NCBI RefSeq assembly: GCF_020497125.1
Contig: NC_059073.1
Span: 146,391,012 to 146,455,011, forward strand
Direction: 5' to 3'
Length of the DNA stretch: 64,000 bases
Source of the DNA: Mauremys mutica
Taxonomy: Eukaryota > Chordata > Testudines > Geoemydidae
The first letter of the stretch is position 1. Each line of letters opens with the position of its first letter. The position numbers were made by a program, and so were the translations under genes. Under the pieces are notes generated by a model. It did no database searches. It saw only the letters and a list, made by a program, of their open reading frames with translations, and had not been told where the DNA came from. Of the stretch, positions 12,104 through 22,635 are shown piece by piece.

Positions 12104-12735
12104 GTGTGTGTCCATAGGTGCGTTTTGCACTAATCCCTATAATACGTGTGCATGTGTGAGTACACATCTGTATGCATGGATGCCTACATGTGCGTGTGAA
12201 GGGGCATATGTGCAGGTGTGATCTCACCCTCTGGTGGATGAGCCCACCAAGAGTCTTTGGGGCTTGTCACTGCTATAGGTTAAAGGAGCTGCTCTCTTTT
12301 AGCTCTGAGGGGAGAGCCCTGTGCATTCAGGTGCATGTTCCTGGGAAGCGAGTGATCTCCGGGTGCAGGGCGCGAAGGGCACCGGGACCTTTCTGGATGG
12401 AAGGTGCTAGGTCAAGCCACAGTTATTGCCTCTTCTCTCTTGTCTCTGTGAATCTAGTCCCCATTCACGCACACCGGGGGAACTGCACCCTGTGCCAAGG
12501 GCCAGCACAGGCCGGTGCACCAATAGAGCCCTCAAAATAGGAACTGAGTGGCATAAGTCACTACATCGGCCCTGTGCTGGGCTGTGCCACTGCTCTGCAA
12601 AGGGTGAATTTCTCTCCTGGCACCTGGTCTGGTTCTTCTGAGGCCACACTGGCCTATGTATTTTTCTTGGTTGTTGGACCAGTGCTTAGGATTTACTTTC
12701 TACCGGGGCTGGACTTCTTGTGTATTTGACTCTTT
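12104..12735. other. Spacer without recognised gene
   Basis: Includes a GTGTGCATGTGTGA-type TG-rich stretch (12110-12220). Frames on both strands lack domains. Confidence 0.35.
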
Positions 12736-13543
12736 GGGCTTGGCTACACTTGAAAGTTGCAGCACTGGGAGTTACAGCGCTGGTCGTGCAGCTGTGCAGG
12801 AACAGCGCTGGTGTGTGGCCACACTCACAGCTACCAGCGCTGGTGTGTGGCCACATTTGCAGCATTTGCAGCGCTGTTGGGAGTGATGCATTATGGGCAG
12901 CTATCCCAGCGTTCAAGTGGCAGCAACATGCTTTTCAAAAGAGGGGGGTGGAGTGGGGTCTAGTGTGACAGGGAGCGGGGGGAGAGAGAGAGTGGATTTT
13001 TGGAGCCAACACTGTGTGCTTAGCTTCCTGCTTTGAAAAAATCAGAAAATGTTTCCAACCCCTTAGTCTTAACTCTTAATTGCAAACAGCCTGCATCCAA
13101 CACGACTCCCCGCTGTTTCACTCACTCCCTGCCTGCCTCTCATTTGATTGTTTACAGCCAGGTACAGATTGATCACAGCAAACAGGAGCTCTGTTTGTTT
13201 TTTAGATAAGCAGCACCGGCAACGGAGCTCCGCGCGGAGCTCGTTCACAACAAAACAAAGAGAGGCTGCGTAACAAAACAAAGAGAGTAATTTAGTTAAA
13301 AGTATTCTGGGATATCTCCTAATACCCTGGAGGCCAATTAAAGCGCTGGTGTGTGGCCACACTTGACGAGCAGCGCTGGATCACCAGCGCTGCAATGCTT
13401 ATTCCCCAAGCAGACCAGGTGTTCAGCCAGCGCTGCAGCCAGGGAGTTGCAGCGCTGGATGTGCCTTGCAGGTGTGGACAGTTACTAATTGCAGCGCTGG
13501 AAAGCCTCCACCAGCGCTGCAACTTGCAAGTGTAGCCAAGCCC
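12736..13543. mobile_element. Harbinger-like non-autonomous element with long terminal inverted repeats
   Basis: Left terminus GGGCTTGGCTACACTTG (12736-12752) is the exact inverse of the right terminus (CAAGTGTAGCCAAGCCC, 13527-13543); the inverted repeat continues inward into AAGTTGCAGC. TTT flanks both sides (12733-12735, 13544-13546), a 3-bp duplication that fits PIF/Harbinger. Inside, the decamer AGCGCTGGTG or GCAGCGCTGG recurs about ten times near both ends, a subterminal-repeat pattern. GAGCTCCGCGCGGAGCTC (13224-13241) is an 18-bp perfect palindrome. No transposase is encoded. Confidence 0.75.
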
Positions 13544-13734
13544 TTTACTAATCTGTTCCAAATAGTCCTGTTTCCTCTGCGGAAGTAAAAACATCCACTG
13601 AAGATACAGATGCTAATGGAGTTTGCCTAGCAGAACAATACCCGATTACACTGAATACTACACACCCTGAGTCACATGGAGAAGCAATTCATGTTGCCAG
13701 GCAGCAGGTTCCAATTCCTAGAGGGAGCTGGAAA

Positions 13735-14552
13735 CATAGAATCATAGAAATGCTGGGCTGGAAGGGACCGTGAGAGGTCATCTACTCCAGACTCCTGTGC
13801 TGAGGCAAGACCAAGTAAACCTAGACCATCCCGGCAGGTGTTTGTCCAACCTGTTCTTCAGAACTTCCCAGGGATTCCACCACCTTGCCTGGAAGCCAGT
13901 TCCAGAGCTTCACTACCCTTACAGTAGAAAGTTTTTCCTAATATCTACCTTAAATCTCCCTCCCTAAGCTGGTCACTTCTTGTCCTACCCTCAGTGGACA
14001 ACCGAGCACTGTTCTCTTTATAACAGCCCTTAATGGATATGAAGACTTTTTCCAGAGTGGAGGTCCCCTACTGTCTCTTTTCTCAAGACTTAAACATGCC
14101 CAGTTTTTTTAACCTTTCCTCACACGTCAGGTTTTCTAAACCTTTTATCATTTTTGTTGCACTCCTCTGCACTCTCTCCAATTTGTAACATCTTTCCTAA
14201 AGTGTGGTGCCTAGAATTGGACACAGTACTCCAGCTGAGGTGTCATCAGTGCCGAGTAGAGCAGGACCATTGCTTCCTGTGTCTTACAGGCTACACACCT
14301 GTTTATACACCCCAGAATGATATTAGCCTCTTTTGCAACTTCATCACATTGTTGGCTCATATTCAGTTGGTGATCTGCTACACCCCCCAGATCCCTTACC
14401 GCAGTATGACCATCTAACCAGTTAGTCCCCATTATCATCTAGTTGTGCATTTGTTTTTTCCTTCCTATGTGCCGTTGTCTGTACTGAATTTCATCTTGTT
14501 GATTTCAGTCCAATTCCTAGATATATGACCTTCCATTTGGTCATACTGAAAG
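13735..14552 (-). mobile_element. CR1 LINE fragment, 3' end at left
   Basis: Starts with ATAGAATCATAGAAATGCTG, then the text of the CR1 3' UTR and the reversed C-terminal part of the reverse-transcriptase ORF (for example AAGTTTTTCCTAATATCTACC). It extends about 800 bp upstream of the 3' end. Many stops; not functional. Confidence 0.8.
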
Positions 14553-15665
14553 AGGAGGTTGCTTACCTATAACTGGAGGTTCTTCAAGATGTGTGATCCC
14601 TATCTATGTTCCAATTGTGGGTGCGTATATGCGCCATGCCCTTGAGTCGGAAGGTTTTCGTAGCAGCGTCCATTGACCCACACCTGTGTCATGTATCTTC
14701 TCATGCTTCCAGCTGAGGTTATAATAGGCCATGCAGGTCAATGCCTCTCCAGTGACCATATCACCGCTGAGCGTGCTAGTCCACAGCAGAGGGGATGGAG
14801 GGCAGGTGTCATAAACAGTTAGTTAAGGGTTAAGGTTTTTTTTCTGCCTGTAAAGGGTTAACAAGCAGTGCCTGTGGACACCTGACCAGAGGACCAATGA
14901 GGGACAAGATATTTTCAAATCCCTGCGGAGGGAAGGTTTTTTTTTCCTGTTCTTTGTTTTTTAGGGAGTCTCTCTTGGGAGTTGAGGGAGTCCAGACATC
15001 TTAATCAAGTCCTCCCAGGTTTCTGCAATAAATTCTTCTATTCAAGCTAGTGAGTATTAGCAAGGAACTAGTATTCTTATACTTTTATTTCTGTATTTGC
15101 AATTCTGTGTTTTGCTATAGAATTTCTTTAATTCTGTACTGTTATTGCTTTTACTGAGAAAGAAAGGAGGGGGAATTCTCTCCAGAGATTGATAAATTTA
15201 GACCCTGTGTATTGTTCCATCTTGGTTACAGAGACAATTACTTTCTTTTTAGTCTTTAATAAATCTTTTCTGTAAAGGACTTGGTTGATCTTTCCTTGGG
15301 TGGATTCTCAGAGAAAGGGGAGGAGGGAAGCATCCCTCTGTAGTGGATCCCGGTATCTCTCCTAGGAAAAGGGAGGGGGGAGGAAGCAGGGGGGAATGGT
15401 TTACTTCTCCTAGGTGTAAGAACTCCATGGATTTGGGGCTCTTGGGATCCCCAAGGATTTTGGGGAAGGACTGTGTCCCAATACACGTACATTATTGGGT
15501 GGTGGCAGCTTTTACCAGATCTAAACTAGGATTTTAGTTTAGGAAAGTCCATGCAGGTCCCCATATTGGAACCCAACAGCTCCAAGTGGGGGTGAGACCT
15601 ATGACAGCAGGTATTGAAATATAAATGGGGACCACACATCTCACCTACCAGTTCCGAGTTTGTCA
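14553..15665. mobile_element. Foldback MITE split by a solo LTR
   Basis: The left arm (14553-14650) contains ACCTATAACTGGAGGTTCTT and AAGATGTGTGATCCCTATC. The right arm after the LTR (15612-15660) has GGGGACCACACATCTC and CTACCAGTTCC, its diverged reverse complement. The LTR insertion at 14807-15606 separates the halves. Confidence 0.55.
14807..15606 (+). mobile_element. Solo ERV LTR, 800 bp, with exact 5-bp duplication
   Basis: Begins TGTCATA and ends TATGACA, so the termini are perfect 7-bp inverted repeats. GCAGG flanks it on both sides (14802-14806 and 15607-15611). AATAAA at about 15258 gives plus orientation. There is no internal retroviral sequence, so it is a solo LTR left by recombination. 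Confidence 0.85.
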
Positions 15666-16465
15666 CAGGCTGCTTTTTTGAAGTCCATTGTCTTTATTCT
15701 GTTGCTCTCACACCTTCCTTTCCTTACAATAATGAAATCTATCTTTCCATGGTCACTTTCACCCAAATTGTTTTCCCACCTTCAGATTTGCTACCAATTC
15801 CTTCCTGTTAGTCCCAATTAAGTCTAAAATGGTTGCCTCTTTGGTAACATACTCCACCCTCTGAAACAAAAAGTTGTCCCTAATGGATTCCAAGAGCTTG
15901 GACATATTGTGTTTTACTGTATTACTATTGCAACAGCTGTCTAGGCAGTTACGGTCCTGCATTCCTCCAGGTCTTGTGTTTGGATATTGCTGTTATTTGT
16001 TCTAGACAAACCTCATCTACTGCCTTCTCCTGAGTGGGTGGTCTATAGTAGCCCCTTATCATGACATCCATCCCCCCTGGTTTTTTTCCCCACTTTTATC
16101 CTCACCCACAGACTTTCAACTGGTCTGCCTCTCACCTCCTTCTGTAAATATTCTAGATGTATGCAACACCTTCTCCCTTTATTCCAGGCCTGACCTTCCT
16201 GAGCAAGCAAACCCCCTCTCTACCAATATCCCAGTCATGAGATTTATCCCACCAAATCTCTGTGATGCCAATTAATTTAGCTTATGTACTAATGATTCCA
16301 GGTCTCCCTGTTTATTCCCCATACTCCTTGCATTTACGCATAAACATCTCAGATGTTGAGCAGATTCTTCCACTGTTATGCTTCTTGTTGCTTCTATGAT
16401 CCTATTGTAATTTTCTGTTCTCCCCATCTAACATTTAGCGCTCTTAAAGGTCACTTTTTTATATA
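15666..16465 (-). mobile_element. LINE-like old repeat, probably CR1-related
   Basis: Text such as TGAAATCTATCTTTCCATGG and GTGGTCTATAGTAGCCCCTT matches a reptile LINE fragment type I recognise in reversed orientation. The edges and subfamily are not certain. Confidence 0.45.
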
Positions 16466-16470
16466 CCTAG

Positions 16471-16565
16471 TGTTATGCTTATAAGAAGCACACGAGATTT
16501 TTTTCAGGGGAAAAGGCAATATGCCACATTTACTGAAGATACAACAATTTGCACATGCATTCAAT

Positions 16566-16599
<34 letters not shown>

Positions 16600-16756
16600 G
16601 TCGCCCCAGTCAATCTTATAGTTACCAGTTTAGATTCCGGATCAATTTAGTGGCCAGCTAGGTTGATCACGGGTAGGGAGGAGCCAGGTTCTGTCAGTTG
16701 CGACATGATGCTCTGGGGAAGTCTTGGCAGGACAAACCCAAGGTTTTATGGCAAGG
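16471..16756 (-). mobile_element. Truncated LTR, copy A of the TGTTATGC family
   Basis: Starts TGTTATGCTTATAAG and matches 22041-22320 nearly base for base, including a (CA)n run at 16567-16598 at the same place. It is cut at about 16757 where CR1 sequence begins, so promoter and U3 are missing. Minus orientation is inferred from copy B. Confidence 0.7.
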
Positions 16757-17163
16757 CACCTTGCCTTAAAAACCTCTAAGGAAGGAGATTCCACCACCTC
16801 CCTAGGTAACCCATTCCAGTGCTTCACCACCCTCCTAGTGAAATAGTGTTTCCTAATATCCAACTTAGACCTCCCCCACTGCAACTTGAGACCATTGCTC
16901 CTTGTTCTGTCATCTGCCACCACTGAGAACAGCCAAGCTCCATCCTCTTTGGAACCCCCCTTCACATAGTTGAAGGCTACTGTCAAATCTCCCCTCATTC
17001 TTCTCCAGACTAAATAACCCCAGTTTCCTCAGCCTCTCCTCCTAAGTCATGTGCCCCAGCCCCCTTGCTGAGGGAGCAATTAATCCCATCATCCAGATCA
17101 TTAATAAAGATGTTGAACAAAACTGGCCCTAGGACCGACCCCTGGGGCACTCCGCTTGATGTA
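16757..17163 (-). mobile_element. CR1 LINE fragment without 3' terminus
   Basis: Reversed CR1 sequence encoding the C-terminal stretch [20 protein letters not shown], then [20 protein letters not shown], and further 5' text ending CTGGGGCACTCCGCTTGAT. The CR1 3' end is absent and it abuts the truncated LTR directly, which points to a recombination junction rather than simple insertion. Confidence 0.8.
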
Positions 17164-18483
17164 CCTTAGTGTTGTTGTTGTTGTTTTTTAAATACAGCAG
17201 ACCAGGTTTGCAATGGGTTTTTTTGCTGTGATAAGCTTTAAGTTTAGTTACAGGTAACAGCTGAGAAACATTATTACCATATAACCTTAAAGGTTTTTTT
17301 TTTTTTAATTATACACTTGACATTGTTACAGTGGTACTGGTTAACATTAAACTTATTTCAGTGTTTAATATTACATTTATTAAAAGTATTTTGTTATACC
17401 ATGCCTTTTATTTAGACAATTTGTTTGAGGCCAGTGCATTTAATGTTTTTTTGAAATTTTTGCATAGGCTTAATTTAATTTAATTATATTTTTGAGGTTT
17501 TGGTTAATTAAAAGGTAGGGGTGTTATGCATATAAGCAAACCCCTTTTGTATTTGAGTTTAGATTTTAGCATAGCACAAAAAAAGTATATTTTTTTTAAC
17601 TTCGGGTTAACCTTTTTTATTTTTAGGTTTGATTTTTTTTTTATTTTTTGGAGGTTTATAATTTGAGTTTGGGGGTTTAGGTAGTTTGTTTGCTGATTAG
17701 GTATGTTTTTTATGTGCGGCTTTTTTGTGGTGCCATTTATGGGCAGGTTTTGTTTTTTTTAATTAGTTAGGTAATTTGCATTGATACAGATGCTTTTTGG
17801 CTTGCTTTTGGATTTAAAGCCATTAGCAGAGCTCAGAGACTGTTTTAAAAGGGACACAATTAACTTCTACCAGAGTTTTGATTACTTTTTATTTTTAATT
17901 TTTGCTTCTAAAACACACAGCGATTTGAAAAAGAAAACACAACCTATAAGGAGCCCTAATAGGATTTTAATTAAGTAGCATGTTTTTGGTTTTGGTTTTT
18001 TTTTGGTACAATATACACTGCACATGTTTTGGGGAAAAAAAGCACATTTTTTGGATAGTTTAACTTTTACAACGTTTTATTAGCCATATTAATTTTTACA
18101 TAAGGTGTAACTGGTTTTTGTTTTGTTTTGTTTGTTTTTTTGTGCTTTTAGAGTTTATGTACCCTTATTAAAGTGGCAGGCTGATTACTTAGAGCCACCT
18201 TAAGGCTCAGCGTTTTGAATGTTGCTTTTTTTGTTTTGTGCACCTCACCCCTCCTGTTGCTCCAGAGGGGCACTGCTTTTTGTTTTGTTTTTTAATGTTT
18301 AATTTTTTACTATAGTTTTTATTTGCTATTTTGTTACCAAAAAACAAATTTAGAATTTTTTTCTTATTTTTTTTGGTTTTGACTGTCCTGCTGTAGCCAC
18401 GACTTTGGTCTTTAAAAAGATATTGAATGTTATAAAGCATTAAGGTACCTTAAGGGTTAAATGCTAAACACCAAAGCCAGATA

Positions 18484-18603
18484 GGGTGACCAGACAGCAA
18501 ATGTGAAAAATTGGGACAGGGGGTGGGGGATAACAGGAGCCTATGTAAGAAAAAGACCCAAAAATCGAGACTGTCCCTATAAAATCAGGACATCTGGTCA
18601 CCC
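18484..18603. mobile_element. Short MITE with GGGTGACCAGA inverted termini, TA-flanked
   Basis: Inverted termini GGGTGACCAGA and TCTGGTCACCC enclose about 120 bp. TA flanks each side (18482-18483, 18604-18605), which fits Tc1/mariner-type target duplication. Non-coding. Confidence 0.75.
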
Positions 18604-18748
18604 TAAAGCCAGACAATACTCTAGCAAACTGTGTTTATTAGTTTTGCAACTTTGAATGAAAGAGTTAAAAGGATTTTAGTGGTACTATTTAAAAACAAAA
18701 CAAAACCAATTTATTTTAAACCTACAAATCAGGAGTGTTGATTTAGGT

Positions 18749-18915
18749 CAGTGGTCTCCAAACTTTTTTGATCACGCACCCCTATCAGTAAAATTTTTTT
18801 GAGCACACACCCCCTTCCACGCTGAAGCAAAAAAACCCGCTCCTCCTGCCGTGCACCCCCAAGGATCCTCTTGCGCACCCCCTGGGGTGCACACACCCCA
18901 CTTTGGAGACCACTG
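18749..18915. mobile_element. hAT MITE with exact 8-bp duplication
   Basis: Begins CAGTGGTCTCCAAAC and ends CTTTGGAGACCACTG. ATTTAGGT occurs immediately on both sides (18741-18748 and 18916-18923). 167 bp, non-coding. Confidence 0.85.
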
Positions 18916-19803
18916 ATTTAGGTCCTTAAAACTGCACATATTTACATAATATTTACACATACTTTTTAAAAAAAATATTTTTATATTGCTTTAATTTTTA
19001 CACAGCTGTACATAGATTACATTTGTATACGTTTGGAGGAAGTTAAACTAAATTGTTTATAGTCAAATGATTTAAATTAGATTGTTTTTTTTCTTGGTTT
19101 ATTTACAGACATTCCTTTGGAAAAGGGCCCATTTTTCCTTCAGAATGGCTGCAAAGAAACCAAGAATTTTCTTTTTATAACACTTCTTTTAAAAATATTT
19201 TTACAAAGTTTAACTGCTTTATTTTCTTCAGCCTTTGCAGAGTTAACATTTTACTTTTTTTTTTTAAATTACTTGCTTTTTTTTAAATGACGCTTTTATT
19301 AGCCCAGATATTACTATTCCAAGTATTGTCCCAGGGATCTGAAATCCCCATGCCTGTACTTACTCCTTTTCTTACTTTTGCCACTATGCCCCTCAGGGCT
19401 TTTAACTAGTTTTTCAATTTTTTTGTTTGTTGCCTGCCTGCTTGTCTGGGCCCGATCCTGCTTTCCTAGCTGAACCGTTCCTTCCCATGGGGACAGGCTT
19501 TGTTCTACTAACCATTTAGCAAGGAGGGTGGGCTCCTTAACTAGCCCGCACACCTCCTGGTCCCTTTTCTTAAACATTTTTTTTTAAAATTGTGAAATCA
19601 CAGCAATATTCCACACTCCTACATTCTTCAGAGTGAGGCCTTCAAGAAATTTATTTTTTATTTGCCCATGATTGTGCTGGGACTTACAAAACACAAAAAG
19701 TCTATACTCAGTAAAAACTCTGCCTTGACAGAGTGGGGGGGGGTGTGGAAAGCCACTAAGCACCTGACCTTTTGGGCTTGATCCTGCTACAATCAAGAGT
19801 TGT

Positions 19804-19925
19804 GGGGAGGGATAGCTCAGTGGTTTGAGCATTGGCCTGCTAAACCTAGGGTTGTGAGTTCAATCCTTGAGCAGGGGGTTGGACTACATGACCCTCTGAA
19901 GTCCCTTCCAACCCTGATATTCTAT
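19804..19925 (+). mobile_element. tRNA-derived SINE with CR1-like tail, internally deleted
   Basis: Has an A-box-like TAGCTCAGTGGTTTGAGC, a B-box-like GTTGTGAGTTCAATCC, then a jump to the CR1-type tail GAGCAGGGGGTTGGACTA ... CCTGATATTCTATGA. Compared with the copy at 62986 the middle is missing. This SINE type points to a cryptodiran turtle. Confidence 0.8.
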
Positions 19926-19988
19926 GAAGGGTATATTTACCTATGCAATTTCTCCCAGACAGGTAGGAGCAAGGACTCTAATCCTCCC

Positions 19989-21137
19989 TGTGACAGGTTG
20001 GGTCACAGAGACCCCCTTGGGACTGCCACCTGATGTTCTGAGACTACTTCTGACTTCATTTTCTCTGCCAGCTCGAGACTTCAGAACCCTGTCTTGTTGA
20101 GCGAGACACGCTAGCCTGCTGCAAACACAGACCCAGGTCTGAACCACATCCCCCAAAACTGAAGACTTAACTGAAAACAGTTTAAGAAGTGCTCCTGCCT
20201 CTAGCACCCAGATACCCAGTTCCTAAATAAACCCATTTTACTCTGTATAAAGCTTATACAAGGTAAACTCATAAACTGTCCTCCCTCTATAACACTGATA
20301 GAGAGATATGCACAGCTGTTTGCTCCCCCAGGAATTACTTACTTACTCTGGGTTAATTTATAAGCAAAAGTGATTTTATTAAATGTAAAAAGTAGGATTT
20401 AAATGGTTTCAAGTAATTACAGACAGAACAAAGTAAATTACCAAGTAACATAAAACAAAAACACGCAAGTCTAATCCTAATACACTAAGAAACTGATTAC
20501 AGATGAAACCTCACCCTCAGAGATGTTCCAATAAGCTTCTTTCACAGACTACACTCCTTCCTAGTCTGGGCCCAAGCCTTTCCCCTGGTACAGTCTTTGT
20601 TCCAGCTCAGGTGGTAGGTAGGGGATTTCTCATGACTGCAGCCTCCTTTGTTCTGTTCCATCCCCTTATATACCTTTGGCACAAGGCAGGAATCTTTTGT
20701 CCCTTTGGGTCCCCACCCCTGCTTCTAAATGGAAAAGCATCAGGTTTAAGATGGATTCTAGTACCAGGTGACATGGTCACATGTCCTGTGAGACCCCCCC
20801 AAGCCTTCATTCTTCCCAGCCGGACTCACAGGAAGGCTTGCAAGTAAATAGAACCATGTACAGTCAATTGTCCTAGCTGATGGGAGCCATCAAGATTCTA
20901 AACCAGTATTAATAGCCTCCACTTTGCATAGCTGCAATAGGACCTCAGAGTTATATTTTATATTCCTAGTTTCAGATACAAGAATGATACATACATACAG
21001 ATAGGATGAACACACTCAGTAGATAAGCTTTGTAATGATAACATACAAGAGACCTTTTGCATGAAGCATATTCCAGTTACATTATATTCACATTTATTAG
21101 CATATTTTCATAAAATCATATGGAGTACAACGTCACA
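19989..21137 (-). mobile_element. Solo LTR, about 1.15 kb, TGTGAC...GTCACA
   Basis: Termini are inverted TGTGAC and GTCACA. Flanks CTCCC and TTCCC agree in 4 of 5 bases. TTTATT-type signals on the plus strand (AATAAA on the minus; for example TTTATTA near 20375 and 21092) suggest minus orientation. No internal retroviral sequence. It interrupts a short segment that is also present, uninterrupted, at about 21875-21950. Confidence 0.7.
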
Positions 21138-21223
21138 TTCCCCCTTATGGCCCAGCACTTCTATGACTGGGGGGCGGGGGCGAGGAAAGAGAGGCGGGTG
21201 TATATACCTAGACAGGTTTCAGA

Positions 21224-21345
21224 GTAGCGGCTGTGTTAGTCTGTATCCGCAAAAAGAACAGGAGTACTTGTGGCACCTTAGAGACTAATGCTCAAATAAA
21301 TTTGTTAGTCTCTAAGGTGCCACAAATACTCCTGTTCTTTATACC
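21224..21345. repeat. Inverted repeat with 35-bp arms
   Basis: Arms 21254-21288 and 21305-21339 are reverse complements with one mismatch, separated by 16 bases. Each arm is the same repeat fragment (AAGAACAGGAGTACTTGTGG ...). The flanks CCTAGACAGGTTT and CCTAGACAGTTTG are also similar. I read it as two head-to-head Penelope-like fragments. Confidence 0.65.
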
Positions 21346-21375
21346 TAGACAGTTTGTACAAACAATATAATTTGT

Positions 21376-21845
21376 CAAGTATCAGAGGGGTAGCCGTGTT
21401 AGTCTGGTTCTGTAGAAGCAGCAAAGAATCCTGTGGCACCTTATAGACTAACAGACGTTTTGCAGCATGAGCTTTCGTGGGTGAATACCCACTTCTTCGG
21501 ATGCAAGTAGTGGAAATTTCCAGGGGCAGGTTTATATATGCAAGCAAGAAGCAAGCTAGAGATAACGAGGTTAGTTCAATCAGGGAGGATGAGGCCCTGT
21601 TCTAGCAGTTGAGTGAAAACCAAGGGAGGAGAAACTGGTTCTGTAGTTGGCAAGCCATTCACAGTCTTTGTTTAATCCTGAGCTGATGGTGTCAAATTTG
21701 CAGATGAACTGGAGCTCAGCAGTTTCTCTATGAAGTCTGGTCCTGAAGTTTTTTTGCTGCAGGATGGCCACCTTAAGATCTGCTATTGTGTGGCCAGGGA
21801 GGTTGAAGTGTTCTCCTACAGGTTTTTGTATATTGCCATTCCTAA
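21376..21845 (-). mobile_element. Penelope-like retroelement fragment
   Basis: Contains the repeat text GTAGCCGTGTTAGTCTG and GAGCTTTCGTGGGTGAATAC, then a minus-strand frame at 21580-21771 including TAELQFICKFDTISSGLNK and CEWLANYRTSFSS. I associate this peptide with Penelope-like elements of reptiles. Truncated, no complete RT or GIY-YIG domain. Confidence 0.5.
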
Positions 21846-22040
21846 TATATAATTTGTATAGTTTTTTGTGACAGACAGGTCATAGCGAGGACTTTAATCC
21901 TCCCCCTGTTGCTCGGCACCTCTACGACTGGGGGTGTGCACACCTGAATGATCGATCACTATATACATATGGGATGCCTTTTGGCAGTATTTTCAACTAT
22001 CGGTGCATGTCTTCCCCCTTTCACAATTCTCCACCTAAAA

Positions 22041-22122
22041 TGTTATGCTTATAAGAAGCACACGGGATCTTTTTTAGGGGAAAAGGCAATATGCCACATT
22101 TATTGAAGATCCAACAATTCAA

Positions 22123-22157
<35 letters not shown>

Positions 22158-22635
22158 CCCGCCAGTCGATGTTATAGTTACCAGTCCAGAGTCTGGATCA
22201 ATCTAGTGGCCAGCTAGGTTGATCACGGGTAGGTAGGAGCTGCATTCTGTCGGTCGCGACACGATGTGCCGGGGAAGTCTTGGCAGGACAAACCCAAAGT
22301 TTCATGGCAAGGCCCCCTGTTTATATAGTGATTTTCCTTCATTGGGACCAATGAGTTTTGCACCATCATGCTGTAATCAATTGTTGTTTGATGGGTGCTT
22401 GTTTTCTTCATTTTTTATTTTGTTTTTTTATTTCTTTTTAGGGACTAACCCCATGCTGGTTTTGATTACAGCTATTTTGTTCCCATTGATAGGTTCCGGT
22501 TTTATTTTTAGTTGTTAATTTGCCCTTGACATTTCAATAGGGGCGTGTTGCAACCTTCTGGCGCCCTTGTGTGTGGTTTTGGTTCCTTTCTAGAACATTT
22601 GGTTTGGTGATGGCCTTTCTACTTATTTCTTAACA
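22041..22635 (-). mobile_element. LTR copy B of the TGTTATGC family, with TATA box and polyA signal
   Basis: Termini TGTTA (22041) and TAACA (22635) are inverted. On the minus strand CTATATAAACAG (about 22318-22329) is a TATA box and AATAAA lies at about 22098, followed by a GT-rich stretch and the CA end. A (CA)n run occupies about 22126-22154. The flanks (TAAAA and CACAC) do not match, as expected if one side is internal element sequence. Confidence 0.65.

Larger units (their letters stand above)
17164..19800 (-). mobile_element. T-rich internal region of an unclassified retroelement (A-rich on the minus strand)
   Basis: The plus strand is strongly T-rich with many T runs. It lies between two copies of one LTR family (16471 and 22041), so it may be the body of a minus-strand element. 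Minus-strand frames at 19314-19577 (87 codons, RDQEVCG...KSKKRSKYRHGDFRSLG) and 18207-18440 (lysine-rich) are the longest, but no gag, RT or integrase motif is recognised. A-rich genomes are known in some retrovirus genera. MITEs at 18484 and 18749 are later insertions. Confidence 0.35.

Noticed and set aside
19804..19925. Functional tRNA gene
   Set aside because: A and B boxes are present but the body continues into a CR1-like tail and no proper cloverleaf forms; it is a SINE.
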